This document shows positions 8,146 through 16,786 of a stretch of 34,415 bases of DNA, piece after piece. A program made the position numbers and the translations under genes. Each line of letters opens with the position of its first letter. Position 1 is the stretch's first letter. The notes under the pieces were generated by a model. It did not search any database and had not been told where the DNA came from. It was given only the letters and a program-made list of their open reading frames with translations. Source of the DNA: Acidobacteriota bacterium (lineage in GTDB: Bacteria; Acidobacteriota; Terriglobia; Bryobacterales; Bryobacteraceae); assembly GCA_016201205.1 (NCBI GenBank), contig JACQDF010000235.1, positions 1-34,415 of the forward strand, read 5' to 3'.

Positions 8146-9537
8146 ATGCCACCGGAGAAACTGGGCTCAGAAACAACGACGGTCGCAGCCGGCCCGGAGC
8201 CGGTACTGGCGCCGGGCCACAACTACGCCACCATCTCCGACAAGATCGCGGCGGTTCCTCTCGAAGTCGGCTGGCCACGGTTCTGGATCGTCGGCTTCAC
8301 GATCACGTTCTCTATCGTGATGATGCTGCTGGCGACCATCACCTGGCTGCTGGCGCGCGGCGTCGGCATCTGGGGAATCAACATTCCGGTCGGCTGGGGC
8401 TTTGACATCATCAACTTCGTCTGGTGGATCGGCATCGGCCACGCCGGGACGCTGATTTCCGCGATTCTGCTGCTGCTCAAGCAGCAATGGCGCATGTCCA
8501 TTTCGCGCTCCGCCGAAGCGATGACGCTGTTCGCGGTCGCCTGCGCGGGCATTTTTCCCCTGCTCCATACCGGGCGTCCCTGGCTGGCGTACTGGATGCT
8601 GCCGATTCCGACGGTGATGTCGATGTGGCCGCAACCGCGCAGCCCGCTGCTGTGGGACGTGTTCGCGGTGTCCACGTACGGAATCATCTCGCTGGTTTTC
8701 TGGTACGTCGGCCTGATTCCTGATCTGGCCACGATGCGCGACAAAGCCAGGAGCCGCTTCGGCCAGGTCGCCTACGGCGCGCTGGCGCTCGGCTGGCGAG
8801 GCTCGGCACGGCACTGGAACCACTATGAGATGGCGACGCTGATTCTGGCCGGGATGTCGACGCCGCTGGTGCTCTCCGTCCACACGGTGGTGAGCTTCGA
8901 CTTCGCCATCAGCCTGATTCCCGGCTGGCACACCACCATCTTCCCGCCCTACTTTGTCGCCGGCGCCATCTACTCCGGCTTCGCCATGGTGCTGACGCTG
9001 GCCATCCCGTTGCGCGCCTGGTACAAGATGCAGGACTTCATCACCATGAAGCACATCGACAACATGTGCAAGGTGATGCTGGCCACCGGCTGGATCGTCG
9101 CCTACGGCTACCTGATGGAAGCCTTCATGAGCTGGTACAGCGGCAACTTCTGGGAGCTGTTCATGATGAAGAACCGCGCCACCGGCCCCTACGGCTGGAG
9201 CTACTGGATGCTGATCCTGTTCAACGTGCTCATCCCGCAGGTGCTGTGGCTGAAGAAGGCGCGCCGGAACGTGGCGCTGGTCTTCATCACCGCGATCATC
9301 ATCAACATCGGCATGTGGCTGGAGCGCTTCGTGATCATCGTCACCAGCCTGGCGCGCGACTTCGTGCCTTCCAGTTGGGGAATGTACTACCCGACCAAGT
9401 ACGACTGGAGCATGTTCATCGGCACCATCGGCTTTTTCCTGTGCCTGATGTACGTATTCGTCCGGCTGCTGCCGGCGCTGTCGATCTTCGAAATCCGCAC
9501 CATTGTCCCGCGAGCGGAGAAAGGAGGCAGCCACTAA
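8146..9537 (+). CDS. actC: Alternative complex III subunit C, NrfD/PsrC-like quinol-binding membrane protein
   Basis: A 463-residue integral membrane protein with about ten hydrophobic helices, the NrfD/PolyS reductase fold that carries the quinol site of ACIII. The helices start at about residue 45 after a soluble N-terminus. Conserved-looking stretches include WWIGIGHAGTLISA, LHTGRPWLAYWMLPIP, LSVHTVVSFDFA and YPTKYDWSMFIGTIGF. It begins 3 bp after the actB stop behind an AAGGATAAG ribosome site. It is a paralogue of ActF further down the operon, as in known ACIII clusters. Confidence 0.95.
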   Translation: MPPEKLGSETTTVAAGPEPVLAPGHNYATISDKIAAVPLEVGWPRFWIVGFTITFSIVMMLLATITWLLARGVGIWGINIPVGWGFDIINFVWWIGIGHAGTLISAILLLLKQQWRMSISRSAEAMTLFAVACAGIFPLLHTGRPWLAYWMLPIPTVMSMWPQPRSPLLWDVFAVSTYGIISLVFWYVGLIPDLATMRDKARSRFGQVAYGALALGWRGSARHWNHYEMATLILAGMSTPLVLSVHTVVSFDFAISLIPGWHTTIFPPYFVAGAIYSGFAMVLTLAIPLRAWYKMQDFITMKHIDNMCKVMLATGWIVAYGYLMEAFMSWYSGNFWELFMMKNRATGPYGWSYWMLILFNVLIPQVLWLKKARRNVALVFITAIIINIGMWLERFVIIVTSLARDFVPSSWGMYYPTKYDWSMFIGTIGFFLCLMYVFVRLLPALSIFEIRTIVPRAEKGGSH

Positions 9538-9538
9538 C

Positions 9539-10072
9539 ATGCGCAAGCCGTTGTACGGATTGATAGCGGAGTTCGCCGCGCCCGAACAACTGGTGTATGC
9601 GGCCGGGGAAGCGCACTCGGAGGGCTATCGGAAGATGGATGCCTATTCCCCGCTGCCCATCGAGGAATTGCATCACGTCATGCACATCCCGGATACCAAG
9701 CTGCCGCGTTTCGTGCTGGCCGCCGGCCTGCTGGGGTCCATCGGCGGCTTCGGGCTGCTCTACTGGATCACGGTGATCAACTACCCTCACAACGTGGGGG
9801 GACGGCCGCTCAATAGCTGGCCCCAGTACATTCCGATCACGTTTGAAACGACGGTGCTGCTGGCGGGTCTGACGACGCTGGTCACCATGATCGCGCTGTG
9901 CGGTCTTCCGATGCCGTACCATCCGGTGTTCAATGTGCCGCGATTCAGGCTCGCGTCGCGAGACCGGTTTTTCCTCTGCATCGAAGCCGAGGATCCCAGA
10001 TTCGACCTGCAGCGGACCAGGCAGTTTCTGGAATCGCTGCACCCGCACGAAGTGACGGAGGTGGAGATTTGA
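9539..10072 (+). CDS. actD: Alternative complex III subunit D (DUF3341)
   Basis: A 177-residue protein with a soluble N-terminal part (MRKPLYGLIAEFAAPEQLVYA) and two transmembrane hairpin helices around residues 60-85 and 100-120, followed by a conserved tail ending HPHEVTEVEI. This is the DUF3341 family found as ActD in ACIII, where it clasps the membrane subunits. The start ATG at 9539 is fixed by a perfect AGGAGG at 9522-9527, although the frame is open further upstream inside actC. The stop TGA (10070-10072) overlaps the TTG start of actE. Confidence 0.92.
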   Translation: MRKPLYGLIAEFAAPEQLVYAAGEAHSEGYRKMDAYSPLPIEELHHVMHIPDTKLPRFVLAAGLLGSIGGFGLLYWITVINYPHNVGGRPLNSWPQYIPITFETTVLLAGLTTLVTMIALCGLPMPYHPVFNVPRFRLASRDRFFLCIEAEDPRFDLQRTRQFLESLHPHEVTEVEI

Positions 10073-10764
10073 GGATCCCATTTCTGCTTCTTCTGAGGAA
10101 CACGCGCAAAACGGACCGCGCCCGCGGCAGCGACACTCCGGTGTTCCTCAAGGCTATGGCGCCGCGGGGCGCGGCCTTTGCGCTATTGGGCGCACTGGCG
10201 CTGACAGGCTGCCGCCAGGACATGCACGACCAGCCGCGCTACCGTCCCTTTGCGGCCACGGACTTCTTCGGTGACCGGCGCGCGTCGAGGCCGGCCATCC
10301 CGGGCACGGTCGCCCGAGGCATGCTCAAGACCGACACCGGTTACTGGACGGGCAAGGCGGCGGGCAAGGAAGTCGAGCGGTATCCCCTCCCGCTGACAAG
10401 AGAAGTTCTGGAGCGCGGCCGCGACCGGTTCAACATTTATTGCCAGCCGTGCCACGGCGCCGCCGGTTACGGCAACGGCATTATCGTCACACGCGGGCTG
10501 AAGAATCCGCCGTCCTACCACACCGATGCCCTGAGGGAAGCGCCTATCGGCCACTTCGTGGACGTCATGACCAACGGCAGCGGCTCGATGCTCAGTTACG
10601 CCTCGCGCGTTCCCGTGCGCGACCGCTGGGCGATCGCGGCCTATATTCGCGTGCTGCAACAAAGCCAGAACGTCAAAGCCGGCGATCTGTCAGCCGAAGA
10701 GCGGCAGAAAGTGAACGCTCCGGAAGCGAGAGCCGCCGAACCGAAGAAGGAGGCTGCCCACTGA
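10069..10764 (+). CDS. actE: Alternative complex III subunit E, monohaem cytochrome c lipoprotein with repeat-interrupted signal peptide
   Basis: A monohaem cytochrome c of ACIII with one CQPCH motif followed by GAAGYGNG, and a distal methionine probably in the NGSGSMLSY segment. The best start is TTG at 10069, because GGAGGTGGAG lies 7 bp upstream and TTGA overlaps the actD stop. It would begin MRIPFLLLL, but a 90-bp dispersed repeat (10095-10184) then adds 30 charged residues before the hydrophobic stretch ALLGALALTGC, whose last cysteine is a lipobox. An ATG at 10156, inside the repeat, would give MAPRGAAFALLGALALTGC, also a plausible lipoprotein signal but without a good ribosome site. 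The mature cytochrome looks intact on either start. The stop overlaps the actF ATG by one base. Confidence 0.88.
   Translation: MRIPFLLLLRNTRKTDRARGSDTPVFLKAMAPRGAAFALLGALALTGCRQDMHDQPRYRPFAATDFFGDRRASRPAIPGTVARGMLKTDTGYWTGKAAGKEVERYPLPLTREVLERGRDRFNIYCQPCHGAAGYGNGIIVTRGLKNPPSYHTDALREAPIGHFVDVMTNGSGSMLSYASRVPVRDRWAIAAYIRVLQQSQNVKAGDLSAEERQKVNAPEARAAEPKKEAAH
10095..10184 (+). repeat. In-frame copy of the 93-bp dispersed repeat, inside the actE signal peptide
   Basis: This 90-bp segment matches, on the opposite strand, the tandem units at 34248-34415 (about 83 of 90 positions by hand alignment). It contains the inverted repeat GAGGAACAC (10095-10103) and GTGTTCCTC (10141-10149), then a second GC-rich hairpin with arms AAGGC and GCCTT. 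It adds exactly 30 codons. Flanking bases read CTTCTTCT before and ATTGGGCGCA after, and fusing them gives an uninterrupted signal peptide. No transposase and no clear target-site duplication are visible. Confidence 0.85.
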
Positions 10765-11933
10765 TGAGCACCGCTGAAGCGATGCGGCCGCATCTGGACC
10801 GCTTGCAGACTCGAGCTTTCATGGTCGGCGTCATCGGCGTCGCCGCTTTGGGCGCGGGTCTGGTTTCGAATTCCGAGCAGTTTTATCGCTCTTACCTGAT
10901 GGGCTTTGTCTACTGGATGGGCGTGGCCCTGGGGAGCCTGGGGCTGCTGATGCTCCACCACATGGTCGGCGGCAACTGGGGGGTCGCCATTCGCCGGGGT
11001 CTCGAGGCAGGCACCCGCACGCTCCCCTTGATGGTGCTGCTGGCGATTCCCGTGTTCCTCGGCGCCCATTCGCTCTACGAATGGACCCATGCGGACGTGG
11101 TCGAAAACGATCCGGTCCTCCGGCACAAGTCGCTCTACCTGAACATGACCGGGTTCACCCTGCGCGCCGTCTTCTATTTCCTGATCTGGTTCGGACTCTC
11201 GACGCTGTTGAACAGGTACTCGAAGGCGCAGGAAAGCGAGGGCTACTGGGCCGTGCGGCCGCGGTTGCAGCGCGTGAGCGCTCCGGGCCTCATCCTGCAC
11301 TGCCTGACGGTGACGTTTTTTGCCGTCGACTTCGTCATGTCGGTCGAGCCGCACTGGTTCTCGACCATTTACGGCGCCATCTTCATCGCCGGCCAGGTGC
11401 TTTCCACCTTTGCGTTCATGGTCGTGCTGATGCGCTCGCTGACTCTGCGGGAGCCGATGAAAAACGCCGTTTCGGCGCAGACCTTTCATGATCTGGGCAA
11501 CCTGATGTTCGCCTTCAACATGTTCTGGGCCTACGTCTCGTTCTCCCAGTTGCTGATCATCTGGTCGGCGAATTTCCCCGAAGAGACCATCTGGTATCTG
11601 AAGCGCACGAAGGGCGGCTGGGAGTACGTCGGGTTGTCCCTGTTCGTGTTCCACTTCTCGCTGATCTTTCTGCTGCTGCTGATCCGCAAATTCAAGCGAC
11701 AGCCGGCAATCCTGTCGAAGATCGCGGTGTGGGTGATTCTGATGCGGCTGGTGGATCTGTTCTGGATCATCCAGCCGGCGTTCAGCCATGGCAGCCAAGG
11801 AGGCGTTCCAGCGCCGCAGTTCCATGTTCACTGGCTGGATATCGTTGCGCCGGTGGCGATCGGCGGGCTGTGGGTGGCGTTCTTCGCGTTCCAGTTGAAG
11901 AAGCGGCCGCTCGATCCGCTGCCGCTGGCTTAA
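10764..11933 (+). CDS. actF: Alternative complex III subunit F, NrfD-like membrane protein
   Basis: A 389-residue polytopic membrane protein with about ten helices, homologous in layout to ActC and forming the second membrane arm of ACIII, where proton translocation is proposed. Recognisable segments are LMLHHMVGGNWG near residue 60, FAVDFVMSVEPHWFSTIYG near residue 190 and NMFWAYVSFSQLLIIW near residue 250. The ATG at 10764 is preceded by AAGGAGG and overlaps the actE stop by one base. The frame is open upstream inside actE, but that part has no family similarity. Confidence 0.94.
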   Translation: MSTAEAMRPHLDRLQTRAFMVGVIGVAALGAGLVSNSEQFYRSYLMGFVYWMGVALGSLGLLMLHHMVGGNWGVAIRRGLEAGTRTLPLMVLLAIPVFLGAHSLYEWTHADVVENDPVLRHKSLYLNMTGFTLRAVFYFLIWFGLSTLLNRYSKAQESEGYWAVRPRLQRVSAPGLILHCLTVTFFAVDFVMSVEPHWFSTIYGAIFIAGQVLSTFAFMVVLMRSLTLREPMKNAVSAQTFHDLGNLMFAFNMFWAYVSFSQLLIIWSANFPEETIWYLKRTKGGWEYVGLSLFVFHFSLIFLLLLIRKFKRQPAILSKIAVWVILMRLVDLFWIIQPAFSHGSQGGVPAPQFHVHWLDIVAPVAIGGLWVAFFAFQLKKRPLDPLPLA

Positions 11934-11948
11934 AGGGAGTTTGCACCC

Positions 11949-12359
11949 ATGGATTCGCCTAAACACACACATGATGAGCACGGTGAAGTCCCGCGAGGCC
12001 CCGAGATGCGGGATGCCAACATCCCGCTGGTGGTCTGGACGGGCATCGGCATTCTGGCGACGCTGTTCCTGTGCATGTGGATCGCGGCGATGCAGTTCCG
12101 CTGGGAGGAAAACAACTCTCCGAAGACCGCGGATTCGCCCTTCTCGCAGGAGGGCAGGATGCCTCCCGAGCCGCGCCTGCAAGTGTTCCCCGCGAACGAC
12201 CTGGGGACGTTCAAGGAAATACAGCGCAAGCAGGTGGATAGCTACGGCTGGGTGGATCGGGAATCCGGCGTGGCACGCGTGCCGGTGGATCGGGCGATGG
12301 AAATGGTGCTTCAAAAGGGCCTGCCGGTAGTGGCAGCCCCCAAAGCCGCCGGCAAGTAA
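11949..12359 (+). CDS. Small single-helix membrane protein of the ACIII-caa3 operon
   Basis: A 136-residue protein with a histidine-rich N-terminus (HTHDEHGE), one transmembrane helix at about residues 25-47, and a periplasmic tail with the conserved-looking pattern PEPRLQVFP ... YGWVDRESGVARVPVDRAM ... GLP. I know this YGWVD / RVPVDRAM pattern only as a hypothetical protein that recurs beside bacterial act, sco and cox genes. It sits between actF and sco with a GGGAG ribosome site. It could be an extra ACIII subunit (an ActG-like single-helix subunit exists in Rhodothermus) or a bridge or assembly factor. Function is not established. Confidence 0.75.
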   Translation: MDSPKHTHDEHGEVPRGPEMRDANIPLVVWTGIGILATLFLCMWIAAMQFRWEENNSPKTADSPFSQEGRMPPEPRLQVFPANDLGTFKEIQRKQVDSYGWVDRESGVARVPVDRAMEMVLQKGLPVVAAPKAAGK

Positions 12360-12367
12360 GGAGTTGT

Positions 12368-13171
12368 ATGGGCAGCCGTTTGTTCGTCGCGTTGAGTCTG
12401 ATGCCGCTGGCGGCGCTGGCGCAGTCGTCCAGACAGCCGCCGGGCGGCCAACTCGAGATTCTCAAGCAGGTCGCCTTCGAGCAGAAGCTGAATGCGCAGC
12501 TTCCGCTCGATCTCGATTTCCGCGACCAGACGGGCAGCACGGTTCCATTGCGGCGGTACTTCGGCGACAAGCCGGTGGTGCTGGTTCCCGTTTACTACGA
12601 CTGCCCGATGCTGTGCAACCTCACGATGAACGGGCTGGTGAAGACGATGCGGGCGCTGAGCCTCGACGTGGGCAAGGATTTCCACGTCGTCATGTTCAGC
12701 ATCGACCCGAAGGAAACGCCGCAACTGGCGGCCGAGCGGCGCGAAGTTTACTTGAAGCGTTATGATCGCCGCGGCGCCGAAACAGGCTGGCACTTCCTGA
12801 CCGGCGACCAGCCGTCGATTCAATCGCTCACGGACGCGATCGGATTCCGCTATGCCTACGACCCCACGATCAGGCAATACGCTCACGCCGCCGGGTTCCT
12901 GGTGGCCACGCCGCAGGGCCGCGTTTCTCGTTACCTGTTCGGCATCGAGTACTCGATCAAGGATCTCCGGCTTGGCCTGATCGAATCCTCCGAAGGCAGA
13001 ATCGGCGATCCGGTGGGCCAGCTTCTGCTGCTGTGCTTCCATTACGATCCAACCAGCGGCAAGTACACCATGGGAGTGCTCACCGCGGTTCGCGCCGCCG
13101 GTGTGCTGACGCTGTCTTTGATTGGCGGGTTCCTCATCGTGAGTTTTCGAAGGGAGCGCCACAGGATCTGA
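12368..13171 (+). CDS. sco: SCO1/SenC copper-delivery protein
   Basis: A 267-residue thioredoxin-fold copper chaperone for the CuA centre of cytochrome c oxidase. The cleavable signal MGSRLFVALSLMPLAALAQ is followed by the copper motif C-P-M-L-C near residue 78 and the ligand histidine in YAHAAGF near residue 175. A C-terminal transmembrane helix (VLTLSLIGGFLIVSF) anchors it. It starts behind TAAGGAG and lies directly ahead of coxB, whose product is its expected client. Confidence 0.93.
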   Translation: MGSRLFVALSLMPLAALAQSSRQPPGGQLEILKQVAFEQKLNAQLPLDLDFRDQTGSTVPLRRYFGDKPVVLVPVYYDCPMLCNLTMNGLVKTMRALSLDVGKDFHVVMFSIDPKETPQLAAERREVYLKRYDRRGAETGWHFLTGDQPSIQSLTDAIGFRYAYDPTIRQYAHAAGFLVATPQGRVSRYLFGIEYSIKDLRLGLIESSEGRIGDPVGQLLLLCFHYDPTSGKYTMGVLTAVRAAGVLTLSLIGGFLIVSFRRERHRI

Positions 13172-13174
13172 GTC

Positions 13175-14115
13175 ATGAACAAAGCAATGCCATTATTGCC
13201 GGATTCGGCAAGCCAATTCGCCCCGGAGATCGACAGGCTGATGGGCGCGGAGATCATTTTTTCCGTTTTCTTCACGACGCTCATTTTCCTCAGCATCGGC
13301 GTGCTGGCGCTCAAGTACCGGCGCAAGTCGGAAGAGGATGCGCCGCCGCACATTCACGGCTCTCTGATCCTGGAGCTGGCCTGGACCCTCATTCCGTTTG
13401 CCATCACCTTGGTCTTCTTCGTCTGGGGCGTGCACCTCTACTTCCGGGTCTACACCCCGGACCCGAGCGCGATGGAGATCTTTGTCACCGGCAAGCAGTG
13501 GATGTGGAAGATACAGCACCCGGAAGGACCGCGTGAGATCAATGAATTGCATGTGCCGGTAGGACGGCCGGTGAAATTCACCATGATCTCCGAGGATGTC
13601 ATTCACAGCTTTTTCGTCCCCGCGTTTCGCGTCAAGAATGACGTGCTGCCCGGCCGCTACACCAACTTCTGGGTCACGCCCACCCAGGTGGGCAAGTACC
13701 ACTTGTTCTGCGCCGAGTACTGCGGCACCCAGCACTCCGGCATGATCGGCACCACCTACGTGATGGAGCAGTCCGACTATGAGAAATGGGTAAGCGGGGG
13801 CGAAGAATCGATGACGCTGCGCGGCGAGCAGCTCTTTTCTCAGTACGGCTGCGCCACCTGCCACCTGCCGGACGGCAAAGGTCGCGGGCCGTCGCTGGTG
13901 GGTCTCTTCAACAGCATGGTGAAGCTGCAAACCGGCGCCGTGGTGAAGGCCGATGAAGCCTACATCCGGGAATCCATTCTGAACCCGCGCGCCAAAGTCG
14001 TCGAGAAATTCCAACCCGTGATGCCCACGTTTCAGGGCCTGATCAGCGAAGAAGGTCTGTTGCAGATCATCGCCTACGTCAAGAGTCTGGAGAAGGAAGA
14101 GGGAGGCGCCCAACA

Positions 14116-14119
<4 letters not shown>
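13175..14119 (+). CDS. coxB: Cytochrome c oxidase subunit II fused to cytochrome c (caa3 type)
   Basis: A 314-residue subunit II. Two transmembrane helices (about 25-45 and 65-85) precede the cupredoxin domain with the CuA ligands H in VIHSFF and [12 protein letters not shown] near residues 178-189. A cytochrome c domain with CATCH near residue 227 is fused at the C-terminus, the caa3 arrangement that removes the need for soluble cytochrome c. The distal methionine is probably in QPVMPTFQG. The ATG follows the sco stop after 3 bp. The end overlaps coxA in an ATGA. Confidence 0.96.
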
Positions 14120-15739
<1,620 letters not shown>

Positions 15740-15747
<8 letters not shown>

Positions 15748-16408
15748 CGCGCACGTTGGCACGCTCGAACATACCCACGACGAAGAGCACGTAGCCCACC
15801 AGTTCGACAACGCCCAGCAGCAGTACGAGTCCGGCAACCTCGGCATGTGGCTTTTCCTGCTGACCGAAGTGATGTTCTTCGGCGGCATGTTCGGCGCCTA
15901 CGCCGTGTACCGCACCTGGTACCCGGATGCGTTCGAAATCGCCAGCCGGACGACGAACATCCCGCTGGGCGCGATGAACACACTCGTCCTGATCGTCTCC
16001 AGCCTGACGATGGCGCTGGGAGTCCAAAGCGCCCAGCTCGGCAAGCGGAAACGGCTGGCGTGGATGATCGCTCTGACCATGTTCTTTGGGCTGGTGTTCC
16101 TGGGCGTCAAGGCGGCTGAGTACAGCGAGAAGTGGCATCACCAGCACGTCCCCGGCCTGAACTGGAATTGGACGGAAGGCGAAGGCGGGCGCGAAGTGCA
16201 GATCCTGTTCTGCCTTTATTTCGCCATGACCGGGATGCACGCCATGCACATGGTGGTCGGCGTCGGCATCATGACGTGGCTGCTGATCACCGCCCTCAAG
16301 GGCCGCTACTCGCCGGCCTACTACAATCCGGTCGAGATCTCGGGCCTCTACTGGCACTTTGTCGATATTGTCTGGATATTCCTGTTCCCGCTGTTGTACC
16401 TGATTTGA
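15740..16408 (+). CDS. coxC: Cytochrome c oxidase subunit III
   Basis: A 222-residue membrane protein with about five helices in the subunit III family, with the typical [17 protein letters not shown] near residue 35, the HAMHMVVG helix near 170, and the C-terminal [20 protein letters not shown]. The start is TTG at 15740, inside the coxA end, fixed by AGGAGG at 15726-15731. The N-terminus is histidine- and acid-rich ([17 protein letters not shown]). It stabilises the oxidase core. Confidence 0.94.
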
Positions 16409-16426
16409 CGGAGGAACGCACCGCAA

Positions 16427-16747
16427 ATGCAACATCATATCGCTCCCACCCGGATGTACATCGGTGTCTTTCTCGCGCTGGCGGTGTTCACCGCCCTGAC
16501 CGTCTTTGTGCGCCTGGGCCTCGAGATCCGAAGCTTCACCATTGCGATCAGCATCGCCGTTGTCAAGGCTACCCTTGTCATTCTGTACTTCATGCACGTC
16601 AAGTGGAGCGGCGTGCTGACGAAGATGGCAGTGGTGCTGGCGGTGGTGTTCCTGGGGATTCTGCTGCTGCTGACGCTGACCGATTACGGCTCACGCAGTT
16701 GGCAGCCAAAGATTCCGGGGTGGGAGAAGCACCAGGTGGTGCAATAA
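16427..16747 (+). CDS. coxD: Cytochrome c oxidase subunit IV (prokaryotic COX4 type)
   Basis: A 106-residue protein with three hydrophobic helices and the diagnostic VVKATLVILYFMHVKWS segment of the bacterial subunit IV family. It starts behind GACGGAGGAAC, 19 bp after coxC. It is the last gene of the operon; a half-REP hairpin follows 5 bp after its stop and the next gene is convergent. Confidence 0.9.
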   Translation: MQHHIAPTRMYIGVFLALAVFTALTVFVRLGLEIRSFTIAISIAVVKATLVILYFMHVKWSGVLTKMAVVLAVVFLGILLLLTLTDYGSRSWQPKIPGWEKHQVVQ

Positions 16748-16752
16748 CCGGG

Positions 16753-16781
16753 TGCTGAGCCGCGCGCGTCAGCAAGCGGTC
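16753..16781. repeat. Single arm of a REP-like repeat between convergent genes
   Basis: This 29-bp segment is identical to 30926-30954. Its TGCTGA / TCAGCA arms with a 10-base GC loop would fold as a hairpin. It fills the 39-bp gap between the ends of coxD and the TonB receptor, where it could serve as a bidirectional terminator. No U-tract follows on either strand. Confidence 0.75.
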
Positions 16782-16786
16782 CCGGG

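Noticed and set aside
10641-12314. 557-codon minus-strand frame opposite actF and the next gene
   Set aside because: It is a histidine/arginine-rich mirror of membrane-protein codons, as seen opposite most GC-rich genes here. It has no recognisable domain.
16753-16781. Factor-independent terminator after coxD
   Set aside because: A hairpin is present but no U-tract follows on either strand, and the sequence is a copy of a dispersed repeat. It is reported as a repeat that may stop transcription.
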